A stretch of 64,000 bases of DNA from an uncultured Pelagimonas sp. (GTDB lineage: Bacteria > Pseudomonadota > Alphaproteobacteria > Rhodobacterales > Rhodobacteraceae): positions 1,426,001 through 1,490,000 of the forward strand of contig CANMPP010000001.1 of the NCBI GenBank assembly GCA_947499735.1. The letters run 5' to 3'. Positions 46,600 through 55,753 of this stretch are shown here, piece after piece. The position numbers and the translations under genes were made by a program. Position 1 is the stretch's first letter. Each line of letters opens with the position of its first letter. The notes under the pieces were generated by a model. The model did not search any database, was not told the origin of the DNA, and saw only the letters and a list, made by a program, of their open reading frames with translations.

Positions 46600-48003
46600 C
46601 TAAAACGACTTATTCAGCCCGCGACCAGAACCGGAATGCATCACAAAATTATCGCCACCTGCGTATTGGTCTTGGCGGGGCTTATCTGCATATGCCCCCT
46701 TATCTGAGGCGACTTTTTCACCACCGCCCGACTGGCCTGTTTTTTCTCCTGCGCCCCAGGCGACCCAAGATGCCGCAACATTGGCTTCGCTTTCCCCGGC
46801 AGCAGCTGCGCCATCATGCACCCCACCTCCGTTCGGGTTGGGGGTTGATCCACCGATCGCGATGGTTCCCGCATTTTGGTAATCCTCGATACGGACACTG
46901 CCGCCGGCATGCATGACGATCAGATCATCACCCTCTTCAATCACCGAAAAGCCACCTTCGCCCGTATTCAGCACCAATTCAGCACCTTCTGCGACACGAA
47001 TAGTGTCGTGACCACTATCTGCGCCAACCTGAACACCAACTGTTCCGCCTTCGATCATAATCAAATCATCGCCAGCGCCACCAGAAACGGTCATGACCTC
47101 CTGAACATTGACGGAAATAACGTCATTGCCATCGCCACCGTCGATATCTGTATAGTCAGCCGTGGCTGCAAGCAGCCTGTCGCCCAGTTTGTTCGTGTCG
47201 TAGACAATGCCAGATGCTTCCGCAGCCAAAAACTGTGATGCACCAATAACGGCATTCACGGAAATCGCATCATCACCCGAACCGCCATCGACATTTCCAA
47301 CCAAAGCTGCGTTGACCGCGACACTGTCATTCCCAGAGCCCGCATAAATATTCGCAGCGATTTCTGCGTTTATCGCAACCGCGTCATGGCCCGAACCCCC
47401 ATACACATCATCTGCAATCTCGGCGGCAATCGCGATGGCATCATTGCCAGAACCAGTATCTACATTACTGACTGTGTTGGATTTAATCACAACCTCATCA
47501 TTCCCACCATATGTGGAAACATTTGACGTGGACGCCGACAAAATATTCAACGAGTCATCGCCGTCCGTCATTTTGTGAACCAGAACAATCCCCGAGGTCG
47601 CAATAGCGGCCTGCGCCACGCTGCTTATCGAGGCAAAAAAGGCCAGTTTGGTTTCTTCGGAATTCGAAGTGTCGGTCGACAGTGAAGCAAATGCAACCGA
47701 CATGGCAGCTGTACTTTCTTGATAGCGGGCAGCCACAGTCGCATGCAGTTCTTCAGGCAAATTGGCGGCTTTTTCCGCTGCAATTGCTGCACCTGCCTCG
47801 GCCTCTTGTTTCGCAACCGCATAATCTTGCGCTTTTGAAATCAACGCATGGATCTGGCCCGCACTGTAATCAAAATTGGTTGTGTCGCTCTTTTTACTAC
47901 TGGCCAGAACCTCTGTCACAGACGCGGACGCGCCTGAATCGCTGGCTTGTGCAGATAAGAGGGTCAGCGCGTTACTCGCTGCAGTCATGTTAATTGTCGA
48001 CAC
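46600..48003 (-). CDS. 19-residue acidic-repeat (RTX-like) protein, paralogue B
   Basis: The 467-residue protein starts at GTG 48003 after GGTGATTTGAT, giving STINMTAASNALTLLSAQAS, close to paralogue A. After a helical segment come 19-residue units such as GSGNDAIAIAAEIADDVYG and GSGHDAVAINAEIAANIYA, then classic GGDGNDVISV and GGAGDDLIMI units. The C-terminal FVMHSGSGRGLNKSF matches the end of paralogue A. A glycine- and alanine-rich linker (about residues 385-445) is present only here. A tandem duplication is the simplest origin. Confidence 0.78.
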   Translation of the reverse strand: MSTINMTAASNALTLLSAQASDSGASASVTEVLASSKKSDTTNFDYSAGQIHALISKAQDYAVAKQEAEAGAAIAAEKAANLPEELHATVAARYQESTAAMSVAFASLSTDTSNSEETKLAFFASISSVAQAAIATSGIVLVHKMTDGDDSLNILSASTSNVSTYGGNDEVVIKSNTVSNVDTGSGNDAIAIAAEIADDVYGGSGHDAVAINAEIAANIYAGSGNDSVAVNAALVGNVDGGSGDDAISVNAVIGASQFLAAEASGIVYDTNKLGDRLLAATADYTDIDGGDGNDVISVNVQEVMTVSGGAGDDLIMIEGGTVGVQVGADSGHDTIRVAEGAELVLNTGEGGFSVIEEGDDLIVMHAGGSVRIEDYQNAGTIAIGGSTPNPNGGGVHDGAAAAGESEANVAASWVAWGAGEKTGQSGGGEKVASDKGAYADKPRQDQYAGGDNFVMHSGSGRGLNKSF

Positions 48004-48078
48004 ATCAAATCACCTTACAAAGGCCTCGGGGAAAATAGTGTCCGAGGAAAATAAAAATTTATGTCAGAAGGTTAGGCC

Positions 48079-48113
48079 AAATTCTTGACGAAACAAGAAA
48101 CATCGCTCAAATA
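48079..48113 (-). promoter_or_regulatory. Conserved leader segment upstream of paralogue B
   Basis: On the minus strand TTGAGCGATGTTTCTTGTTT and the bases that follow match the segment at 46416-46450 at most positions. It lies about 75-110 bases before the GTG start. Confidence 0.5.
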
Positions 48114-48190
48114 AATAATTAAACTCAGAGTAAAAGTGTCAGACTTTTCGTCAAACATCTTTCAGGTGACGGACCGCCACACTTGCAATC

Positions 48191-48646
48191 TTACAGTGGC
48201 AAAGCCAGCGTCGATTTGATCTCTTCCATCGACAAAAGCGCGGTTACATTGTGCACTTTCACCTCTGAAATCAGCGCCTGATAAAACGCATCATAGGCGC
48301 GGGCGTTTTGGACGCGGACCTTTAGGATATAGTCAATATCGCCCGCCAGACGATGGGCTTCCTGCACCTCTGGGCGTGCGCGCAAGGCAGCTAGGAATTT
48401 GCTCTGCCATTCGGCCTCGTGCTCAGATGTACGGATCAGGACAAAAAACGTTGCTTCAAATCCCAGAGCTTCCGCATCCAACATCACGGTTTGCTGGCCA
48501 ATGATACCAGCCTCGCGCATTTTGCGAATGCGATTCCAGACTGGCGTCTTACTGGAACCAACAATTTTCGCGATTTCATCCAGCGACCGGCCCGCATCGG
48601 CCTGCATTTCGCGAAGGATTTTCCGATCTGTCTCGTCCAAACGCAT
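48191..48646 (-). CDS. Lrp/AsnC family regulator of the sulfite-reduction operon
   Basis: The 151-residue protein has an N-terminal HTH (DRKILREMQADAGRSLDEIA) and a RAM domain. The start at 48646 gives MRLDETDRKIL, the usual opening; an extension of 21 codons is unlikely. It is divergent from cysG and is the natural candidate to control cysG-DUF2849-cysI-cysH-DUF934, perhaps in response to cysteine. The effector is inferred. Confidence 0.85.
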   Translation of the reverse strand: MRLDETDRKILREMQADAGRSLDEIAKIVGSSKTPVWNRIRKMREAGIIGQQTVMLDAEALGFEATFFVLIRTSEHEAEWQSKFLAALRARPEVQEAHRLAGDIDYILKVRVQNARAYDAFYQALISEVKVHNVTALLSMEEIKSTLALPL

Positions 48647-48782
48647 TTTCGTTCTCACTTTTTGCAAAACCAGAAACATCATCCACATTTCCGCACTCAC
48701 TTGGAACATATTTCCCTAAATTCTGCAAGGACTAGGCAAAACATGGGACAAAATTCTATATAAGTAGCCAGCAACGAAAGAT

Positions 48783-50183
48783 ATGAGCCAGATGCAACAT
48801 TTTCCGATTTTCCTCAATACGCGTTCGGGCCGAATCGTGGTCTCAGGCGGCGGCGATGCGGCGGTGGCCAAACTGCGCCTGTTGCTAAAGACCGAGGCCC
48901 GGATCGAAGTATACGCGTCCAGCGCAGATGACGAAATTACAGGATGGGCCAAATCAGGCCAGCTGCGCTTGGTCACGCGGGACGTCCGTGAAGGCGATTT
49001 GGTGGGCGCGCAATTGGTTTATGCCGCACATGAAGACGACCTATTGGATATGCGTATCGTTGCCTTGGCGAAACGCGCGGGCGCTTTGATCAATGTGGTC
49101 GATGATCTAGAGAATTCAGAATTCATCACACCAGCCATCGTGGATCGCGACCCGGTGACGATTGCAATCGGAACTGAAGGCGCAGCGCCGGTTCTGGCCC
49201 GTAAAATCAAAGCAGATCTTGAGGCACGTTTGCCTGTGCAACTGGGGGCTTTGGCCCGCATAGGCAAGACCTTTCGCCACGCGGTCGAGGCCCTGCCCTT
49301 TGGTCGTGCACGCCGCGATTTCTGGCGTGATTATTATGAAAGCAAGGGTCCTATTGCGATTGCATCAGGAGAGGATGCGGTCGAGCCTGCGCTAGAAACG
49401 CTATTGGTTGACCATATGTCTCGCACCGCCCGTGCAGGACATGTTGCGTTTGTCGGCGCAGGTCCGGGGGATCCGGAACTGCTGACGCTCAAGGCACGTC
49501 GTCTGTTGGATGAGGCCGATGTGGTCATCTATGATCGTTTGGTCAGCCCCAGCATTTTGGAACTGGCACGTCGCGAGGCGCATTTGATTGATGTGGGCAA
49601 GACCGGATTTGGTCCCTCTACCCCGCAAGAACATATCAACGCTTTGATCGCGGATCATGGAACCAAGGGCCGTCAAGTTGTCCGTCTAAAAGGCGGGGAT
49701 TGCACCGTGTTTGGCCGCTTGGACGAAGAGATCGACGCATTAGATGCCGCAGGCGTGTCTTGGCAGATTGTTCCAGGCATCACCGCGGCCTCTGCCTCGG
49801 TCGCGGCATTGGGGCAGAGCCTGACAAAACGCGGGCGTAATGCCTCGGTGCGTTTGATCACAGGCCATGACATGCAGGGCTTTGCTGATCACGATTGGGC
49901 CGATCTAGCCCGTGATGGTCAGGTCGCCGCGATCTACATGGGCAAAAAAGCCGCGCGCTTTATTCAGGGACGCCTTTTGATGCATGGTGCCTCTCACGAC
50001 ACACCTGTGTCTTTGGTCGAAAATGCCTCTTTGCCGTCGCAAAGTATTATCGGCACGACCCTTGCAAATCTGCCCAAAGATCTGGCAAAGGCCGATCTTG
50101 ACGGACCCGTATTGACCTTTTTGGGGCTTGCGCCACGCGCGGCGGCCTCACAGACCAGCCAAATGACGCAGGAGCTTGCCTGA
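48783..50183 (+). CDS. cysG: Siroheme synthase CysG
   Basis: The 466-residue enzyme makes siroheme for sulfite reductase. The N-terminal dehydrogenase/ferrochelatase part has a Rossmann motif (IVVSGGGDAAVAKLRLLL). The C-terminal uroporphyrinogen-III methyltransferase part starts at about residue 215 with HVAFVGAGPGDPELLTLKA and contains VVRLKGGDCTVFGR and VPGITAASA. It is first in the sulfite-reduction operon, and its stop shares one base with the next start. Confidence 0.95.
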   Translation: MSQMQHFPIFLNTRSGRIVVSGGGDAAVAKLRLLLKTEARIEVYASSADDEITGWAKSGQLRLVTRDVREGDLVGAQLVYAAHEDDLLDMRIVALAKRAGALINVVDDLENSEFITPAIVDRDPVTIAIGTEGAAPVLARKIKADLEARLPVQLGALARIGKTFRHAVEALPFGRARRDFWRDYYESKGPIAIASGEDAVEPALETLLVDHMSRTARAGHVAFVGAGPGDPELLTLKARRLLDEADVVIYDRLVSPSILELARREAHLIDVGKTGFGPSTPQEHINALIADHGTKGRQVVRLKGGDCTVFGRLDEEIDALDAAGVSWQIVPGITAASASVAALGQSLTKRGRNASVRLITGHDMQGFADHDWADLARDGQVAAIYMGKKAARFIQGRLLMHGASHDTPVSLVENASLPSQSIIGTTLANLPKDLAKADLDGPVLTFLGLAPRAAASQTSQMTQELA

Positions 50184-50485
50184 TGCCAAAGCCATTCAAA
50201 CCTAAAGTGATCACATCCAACGCCCTGATCGAAGGCGATGTTGTGTATCTGGCCGCAGATGACACATGGGTGCGCGATCTATCCGCAGCCGAAGTATATT
50301 CCGAAAAGGACGCAGCCGAAGCGCGTCTGGCCCAAGCCAACAAACGCCAGCACGAAATCGTAGGCGCCTATCTGGCCGATGTGGCCGTTGGGGAAAACGG
50401 TGTGCCTGAACCGGTACATTTCCGCGAAGATTTCCGCCGCACCGGCCCATCGAACTATTTCCACGGCAAACAAGCCGACGCCTAA
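50183..50485 (+). CDS. DUF2849 family protein
   Basis: The 100-residue protein matches the DUF2849 family seen between siroheme synthase and sulfite reductase genes in alphaproteobacteria: LIEGDVVYLAADDTW near the start and EPVHFREDFRRTGPSNYFHG near the end. Its ATG overlaps the cysG stop (TGATG). The role is unknown, but its fixed position suggests a part in sulfite reduction or siroheme insertion. Confidence 0.82.
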   Translation: MPKPFKPKVITSNALIEGDVVYLAADDTWVRDLSAAEVYSEKDAAEARLAQANKRQHEIVGAYLADVAVGENGVPEPVHFREDFRRTGPSNYFHGKQADA

Positions 50486-50533
50486 TCGAAACATCCCACC
50501 CAGCCAAGACAGCCTTGGTCAGGAGATCCGCCC

Positions 50534-52204
50534 ATGTATCGCTATAACGACTTTGACACCGCCTTTATCAACGAGCGCAACAAACAATTCCGCGCTCAGG
50601 TCGAACGCCGGATTGACGGATCGCTCACAGAGGATGAATTCAAACCTTTGCGTTTGATGAATGGTCTGTATCTGCAATTGCACGCCTATATGCTGCGCGT
50701 GGCCATTCCGTATGGCACATTGAACAGCGCCCGCATGCGCAAACTGGCCGAACTGGCCGAGCGTTGGGACAAGGGCTATGGCCATTTCACGACGCGCCAG
50801 AACATCCAGTACAACTGGCCAAAGCTAAAAGACATCCCCGACATGTTGGATGCGCTGGCTGAGGTCGAAATGCATGCGATCCAAACATCGGGCAACACGA
50901 TCCGCAACGTAACGGCGGACCATTTCGCTGGCGCTGCTGCCGATGAGATCGCAGATCCGCGCCCTGTGGCCGAACTGCTGCGTCAATGGTCCACAGACCA
51001 CCATGAATTCCAGTTCATGCCGCGCAAATTCAAGATTGCGATCACCGGATCACCGAACGACCGCGCAGTCACCTATGCCCATGACATTGGTCTGCGCATG
51101 GTGCGCAATGATGCAGGTCAGCCGGGTTTTGAAGTGATCGTAGGCGGCGGTTTGGGTCGGACACCGATGATCGGCAAGATCATTTCAGACTTCGTCGCAC
51201 AAGAAGATCTGCTGCCCTATTTGGAAGCAATCGTGTCCGTCTGGAACCAAATTGGTCGTCGTGACAACAAATATAAGGCGCGTATCAAGATCACCGTGCA
51301 TGAGCATGGGATCGACGACATCCGCGCGCGTGTTGAAAAGCGCTATGCAGAAATCCGCCCCTCCTTTACCGGTGTGGATCAGGACATGCTGCAAGAAATC
51401 GAAGCACATTTTGCCGCGCCTGCGTATCGCAATGCGCCAACAGACGAATTTGACGCGGCCTATAAAGCGGACCCCGTATTCCGCGCATGGGCCGACACAA
51501 ATCTGGTCCAGCACAAGGTGGATGGCTATTCCATCGTGCAGATTTCGATCAAAGCCCATGGTCAAACGCCCGGCGATGCATCAGCCGAACAGATGCGCGT
51601 GATGGCGGATCTGGCAGAGACCTATGGTCATGATGATATCCGCATCAGCCACGAGCAGAACGTGATCCTGCCCCATGTGCACAAATCCGATCTGCCCGCG
51701 CTCCACGCTAAGCTGAAAGAGCACGGTTTGGCGACTGCCAATATCGGCCTCTTGTCCGATATCATCGCCTGCCCCGGCATGGATTATTGCGCTCTGGCCA
51801 CAGCACGCTCTATCCCGATTGCCCAACAATTGGCTGAACGCTTTGACGCATTGAAGATCGAACATGAGGTGGGCGAGCTAAAGATCAAGATCTCTGGCTG
51901 CATCAATGCCTGCGGCCACCACCATGTTGGTCATATTGGCATTTTGGGTCTCGACCGTGCAGGCGTGGAAACCTATCAGATCACACTGGGTGGGGATCAC
52001 ACAGAAACCGCACGTGTGGGTGATCGCACCGGTCCCGGTTTTGGCTATGACGAAATCGTTCCAGCGATTGAACGTATTGTTCTGGCCTATAAAGATCTGC
52101 GTGAAGCCGAGAATGAAACCTTCATTCAGGCCTATCGCCGTGTCGGCATGGACCCGTTCAAAGCCGCATTGTATCAGACCGAAGAGGCTGAAAATGCCGC
52201 CTAG
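50534..52204 (+). CDS. cysI: Sulfite reductase hemoprotein (siroheme/4Fe-4S)
   Basis: The 556-residue enzyme reduces sulfite to sulfide with six electrons. The cluster and siroheme ligands are the Cys-x5-Cys of ACPGMDYCALA and the Cys-x3-Cys of SGCINACGHHH. FTTRQNIQYNW is the usual substrate-site segment. The length fits the single-subunit nitrite/sulfite reductase type. Electrons may come through the FNR-type reductase at 53449. The end overlaps cysH by 11 bases. Confidence 0.93.
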   Translation: MYRYNDFDTAFINERNKQFRAQVERRIDGSLTEDEFKPLRLMNGLYLQLHAYMLRVAIPYGTLNSARMRKLAELAERWDKGYGHFTTRQNIQYNWPKLKDIPDMLDALAEVEMHAIQTSGNTIRNVTADHFAGAAADEIADPRPVAELLRQWSTDHHEFQFMPRKFKIAITGSPNDRAVTYAHDIGLRMVRNDAGQPGFEVIVGGGLGRTPMIGKIISDFVAQEDLLPYLEAIVSVWNQIGRRDNKYKARIKITVHEHGIDDIRARVEKRYAEIRPSFTGVDQDMLQEIEAHFAAPAYRNAPTDEFDAAYKADPVFRAWADTNLVQHKVDGYSIVQISIKAHGQTPGDASAEQMRVMADLAETYGHDDIRISHEQNVILPHVHKSDLPALHAKLKEHGLATANIGLLSDIIACPGMDYCALATARSIPIAQQLAERFDALKIEHEVGELKIKISGCINACGHHHVGHIGILGLDRAGVETYQITLGGDHTETARVGDRTGPGFGYDEIVPAIERIVLAYKDLREAENETFIQAYRRVGMDPFKAALYQTEEAENAA

Positions 52205-53003
52205 TGAGGGAGTTTCCCTACTGCCATGGGCACAGGCCGAGGAGGACATACCTTCCGGCCCTGACCCAAAGCAGCTGGCTGACCTGCAGGCCCGTGTCGA
52301 TGCGTTAAACACGCGCTATCGGCACCATTCTGCGACGGCGGTTCTGGAGGGCGCGTTGCGGGATCCAGAAGCTGGTGACATCGCAATGGTGTCGTCCTTT
52401 GGTGCAGAAAGCGTGGCCTTGCTGCACCTGGTCGCCATGGTGGACCGCTCGGTTCCTGTTCTATTCATCGACACGTTGCTGCTGTTTGCAGAAACGTTGA
52501 CTTATCAGCAGGAAATCGCAGAACGCCTGAACCTAAGCGATATGCACATCATTCGCGCAAGTGATGAGGTGATCAATCAACGCGACCCTTATGGCGCATT
52601 GAAATTCACCAATCAGGACGCGTGCTGCCTGCTGCGCAAAACCGAACCGCTCAACCAAGCACTGGACGGGTTTGACGGTTGGATCACAGGGCGCAAACGG
52701 TTCCAATCCGGCAGCCGCGCGGCATTGGAATTCTTTGAACTTGAGGCCGAAACAGGCCGGATCAAAGTCAACCCATTGGCCCATTGGGCCCCCGAAGATG
52801 TGCGCGCCTACATGGATGAAAACCGCCTGCCCCGGCACCCGCTGGTGGCGCAAGGATATCCATCCATCGGCTGCGCGCCCTGCACAACCAAAGTGGCCGA
52901 GGGCGAAGACCCGCGGTCAGGCCGCTGGCGTGGCCAACAAAAAGAAGAATGTGGGATCCATTTTGGCAAAGATGGACCGATCAGAACTGGAGCAAAGACA
53001 TGA
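52194..53003 (+). CDS. cysH: Assimilatory APS reductase CysH
   Basis: The 269-residue enzyme reduces adenylyl sulfate to sulfite. The 4Fe-4S cysteines DACCLLRK and GCAPCTT mark it as the APS type rather than the cluster-free PAPS type. The C-terminal KEECGIHFG holds the catalytic cysteine. SFGAESVALLHLV is the nucleotide-binding segment. The start at 52194 lies inside the end of cysI. Its stop overlaps the DUF934 start (ATGA). Confidence 0.93.
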   Translation: MPPSEGVSLLPWAQAEEDIPSGPDPKQLADLQARVDALNTRYRHHSATAVLEGALRDPEAGDIAMVSSFGAESVALLHLVAMVDRSVPVLFIDTLLLFAETLTYQQEIAERLNLSDMHIIRASDEVINQRDPYGALKFTNQDACCLLRKTEPLNQALDGFDGWITGRKRFQSGSRAALEFFELEAETGRIKVNPLAHWAPEDVRAYMDENRLPRHPLVAQGYPSIGCAPCTTKVAEGEDPRSGRWRGQQKEECGIHFGKDGPIRTGAKT

Positions 53004-53380
53004 GTGTCATCGTGACCGATAGCGGCTTTGCCGCAGATGACTGGAGCGGCGAATTTGACGGATCCGTCAATCTAGACCTGACATCCGACACGGATGTTGA
53101 AACTGTAGATTTTGGCAAAGCAGCGATAATCCGCGTGGATTTCCCCAGCTTTGCCGATGGGCGTGGTTTTACAATCGCACAAATCTTGCGCACTCGCGGC
53201 TATAAGGGCCGTTTGCGCGCCAAAGGTCACGTGATTGCCGACCAATATTCCATGGCCCGTCGTTCTGGCTTTGACGAGGTGGAAATTTCTGATGATCTGG
53301 CTGCTCGTCAACCTGAGGATCAATGGACCTTTCGGGCCACTGGGGATACATACTGCTATCAAACACGTCTGCGCGGCTAA
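53000..53380 (+). CDS. DUF934 family protein of the sulfite-reduction operon
   Basis: The 126-residue protein has the DUF934 signature VDFPSFADGRGFTIAQILR, then GYKGRLRAKGHVIADQ. DUF934 proteins are found next to cysI and cysH across proteobacteria and are assumed to assist sulfite reduction. The ATG overlaps the cysH stop by four bases. Confidence 0.88.
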   Translation: MSVIVTDSGFAADDWSGEFDGSVNLDLTSDTDVETVDFGKAAIIRVDFPSFADGRGFTIAQILRTRGYKGRLRAKGHVIADQYSMARRSGFDEVEISDDLAARQPEDQWTFRATGDTYCYQTRLRG

Positions 53381-53448
53381 AATTGTCGTATGACGCGCCA
53401 GCGAACTGCTAGCTTTCAAGATAAACACAAAACAGCGAATTGACTGAT

Positions 53449-54285
53449 ATGACCGACGCACCTGCACAAGAACGTGCCAAACCAGTTCTGCCCGATGCGC
53501 AGACAGTAACATTCGTAAAACACTGGACCGACCGCCTGTTTTCCTTCCGCGTGACGCGCCCTGCCTCTTTGCGCTTTCGCTCTGGCGAATTCGTGATGAT
53601 TGGTTTGATGGGCGAGGTCAATGAAAAGACCGGCAAGCCCAAACCGATCATGCGCGCCTATTCCATCGCTTCCCCATCCTGGGATGAAGAAATGGAATTC
53701 TATTCGATCAAAGTGCCTGATGGCCCGCTGACGTCAAAGCTGCAAAAGATCGAAGTGGGCGATGAAATCATCCTGCGCCCCAAACCCGTTGGCACGCTGG
53801 TGCATGACGCATTGCTGCCGGGCAAACGGATCTGGTTCTTTGCGACAGGCACAGGTTTTGCGCCATTCGCATCGCTGCTGCGCGAACCGCAGACCTATGA
53901 AGATTATGACGAGGTCATCATCACGCATACCTGCCGTGAAGCAGGCGAGCTGGAATATGGCGCAGCACTGATCGAAGATCTGAAATCCGACGAATTGCTG
54001 AATGAAGTGATCGGCGAAGGGTTCTGGAAGAAGATCAAATATTATCCGACAACGACCCGTGAAGAGAGCCCCAAAATGGGCCGCATCACCGACCTGATGC
54101 GCTCAGGCGAAGCATTCACAGATCTGGGTGTGACAGGCATGTCCCCCGAAACAGATCGCGCGATGATCTGCGGCAACCTCGCCTTTAACCTAGAGCTGAA
54201 AGAGCTATTCGAAAGCTATGGCCTAGAGGAAGGCGCAAACAGCGATCCGAAACATTACGTGGTCGAAAAAGCGTTCCTAGACTAA
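53449..54285 (+). CDS. fpr: Ferredoxin-NADP reductase
   Basis: The 278-residue flavoprotein has the FAD motif MRAYSIASP, the NADP-binding segment WFFATGTGFAPFASLLRE and the C-terminal HYVVEKAFLD, matching alphaproteobacterial FNR. It moves electrons between NADPH and ferredoxin or flavodoxin. Position after cysH-DUF934 suggests a supply of electrons to sulfite reductase. The ATG at 53449 is preferred to a TTG three codons before. A strong terminator follows. Confidence 0.93.
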   Translation: MTDAPAQERAKPVLPDAQTVTFVKHWTDRLFSFRVTRPASLRFRSGEFVMIGLMGEVNEKTGKPKPIMRAYSIASPSWDEEMEFYSIKVPDGPLTSKLQKIEVGDEIILRPKPVGTLVHDALLPGKRIWFFATGTGFAPFASLLREPQTYEDYDEVIITHTCREAGELEYGAALIEDLKSDELLNEVIGEGFWKKIKYYPTTTREESPKMGRITDLMRSGEAFTDLGVTGMSPETDRAMICGNLAFNLELKELFESYGLEEGANSDPKHYVVEKAFLD

Positions 54286-54309
54286 ATGTTTTGCGTAAGG
54301 CGAATGAAC

Positions 54310-54338
54310 AAAAGGCGGGGACATCCCCGCCTTTTTTT
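54310..54338 (+). terminator. Strong terminator after the fpr gene
   Basis: AAAAGGCGGGG, loop ACAT, CCCCGCCTTTTTTT is a textbook intrinsic terminator 25 bases past the stop. Confidence 0.93.
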
Positions 54339-54370
54339 GTGTTTTAGACCTAAGATACCCCCTGCCTCTG

Positions 54371-54874
54371 TCAGGTTGGCGTGTTAGGCGACACGCGCGC
54401 AAACAGCGCGTTCATCACATAAGACATGACCAATGTCATGCCAACATGTCCAATAAACGATGATTGCGTATATGGACCAAAGCCCATCATAAAGCTTCGT
54501 CCGATAAAGGGTGCCAAAATACCCTGCGCCACGAACCACAGAACCAGCCCAGAAACGACACCCACCCAGAACACTTTTCCCGGCATCCAGTGACGGATCA
54601 GGTAGACAAAGCTGCCAAATCCAATGGCTCCGATGATGCTGTGTAGACCAAAGGCGACAGCATAGGACATTTCGATCCCTGTCAGCTTGGCGACGATCGC
54701 AATCACCAAACGCGCGGGCTGAAGTGAGGCGTCAAATAGAATGGGTGAGATCAGCCAAGCATAGAGTTCGAACAGAACTTCCCCGACAATACCCGCCCCG
54801 ACAATAGCAAGTATGATCGTGGTTGGGTTTGATAGAGCGGGAGGCATGGTGGACGCACCGGGATGGGGTGTCAT
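54371..54874 (-). CDS. Four-helix membrane protein of unknown function
   Basis: The 167-residue protein has about four membrane helices, including IILAIVGAGIVGEVLFELYAW near the start. AGGAG stands seven bases before the ATG at 54874. An upstream frame runs 37 codons more but has no good start context. FGPYTQSSFIGHVG and conserved Phe/Gly residues hint at a real family, which I cannot name. It converges with the fpr gene. Confidence 0.65.
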   Translation of the reverse strand: MTPHPGASTMPPALSNPTTIILAIVGAGIVGEVLFELYAWLISPILFDASLQPARLVIAIVAKLTGIEMSYAVAFGLHSIIGAIGFGSFVYLIRHWMPGKVFWVGVVSGLVLWFVAQGILAPFIGRSFMMGFGPYTQSSFIGHVGMTLVMSYVMNALFARVSPNTPT

Positions 54875-55023
54875 GTAGAGATCTCCTGTGTGATTGACAG
54901 CCGCGCGTTGCACAGAACGCATTCCGCTCAACAGGTAGACTGGAATGATGTGATTACCAGCCAGGCACGCTTCACACAGCGTCACAAAACAGGCAGCCCA
55001 ATGTGATCCAACAGAAAATGCAA

Positions 55024-55052
55024 CGGGCCGCCCCTGATGTAGGGACGGCCCG
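55024..55052 (-). terminator. Terminator after the acidic repeat protein gene
   Basis: CGGGCCG and CGGCCCG pair, with an inner CCCT/AGGG stem; the minus-strand tail is TTGCATTTTC. It lies 24 bases past the stop at 55076. Confidence 0.75.
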
Positions 55053-55075
55053 CAAGTTCCTAAAATCTAATAAGA

Positions 55076-55753
55076 TTAGTCCCCGCTTAAAAGCGTCGAT
55101 GCAGCGTCCTTAACTGCGTCTGTAGCAGCGTCTGTCGCCGCATCCGTTGCAGCCTCGGTCGCTGCATCTACAACGGCATCTGTTGCTGCTTCAGCCGCTG
55201 CATCTACAACTGCATCTGTTGCAGCATCAACAACCGCATCCGTTGCGGCCTCTGTCGCGGCTTCTGTCACAGTTTCCGTTACGGTTTCAGTCACAGCGTC
55301 TGTCACTGTTTCAGTAACGGTTTCTGTGACGCTTTCAGTGACGGAACTTACCGTTTCTGTTACAGCACCGGTTGCGCTTTCAACCGCGTTGGCCGCAGCA
55401 CCAGACACAGCCTCTGTTGCACTTCCCGCAACCGAGCTTACTGCTTCGCTTACCGTTTCAGCCACATCCGCACCCGAGGCGATCGCTTCAACTGCGCCGG
55501 TGGCCGCGTCTGATACGGCTTCACCTACGGTTTCCGTCACGCTGCTAACCGCATCTGTTGCGGCCTCTGTGACGGTTTCTGTGATAGATCCGGTGGTGTC
55601 TGCTGCCGCTTCTGTTGTGGCTTCTACAGCATCTGCGGCGCTTTCTGTTACGCTGGACGCAACTTCTTCCACAGATTTACCAGTTGAAAACACATATGCT
55701 GCTACACCGGCTGCAATAACTATTGCGGCAATCGCTAACTTTTTCATTATCAT
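55076..55753 (-). CDS. Membrane-anchored Ala/Thr/Val/Asp/Glu-rich repeat protein
   Basis: The 225-residue protein has one N-terminal membrane helix ([19 protein letters not shown]). About 190 residues of low complexity follow, built from units such as [12 protein letters not shown] and [10 protein letters not shown]. From about residue 28 to 215 there is no lysine or arginine, and the region is strongly acidic. It could form a long amphipathic helix or a beta-rich surface, like late-embryogenesis-type or apolipoprotein-type repeats. No known family fits. A GGGGGAGC ribosome binding site precedes the start. Confidence 0.6.
   Translation of the reverse strand: MIMKKLAIAAIVIAAGVAAYVFSTGKSVEEVASSVTESAADAVEATTEAAADTTGSITETVTEAATDAVSSVTETVGEAVSDAATGAVEAIASGADVAETVSEAVSSVAGSATEAVSGAAANAVESATGAVTETVSSVTESVTETVTETVTDAVTETVTETVTEAATEAATDAVVDAATDAVVDAAAEAATDAVVDAATEAATDAATDAATDAVKDAASTLLSGD

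Noticed and set aside
55076-55753. CRISPR-like or satellite repeat
   Set aside because: The repetition follows codons of variable units, without constant spacers or a fixed repeat length, so it is a coding repeat.
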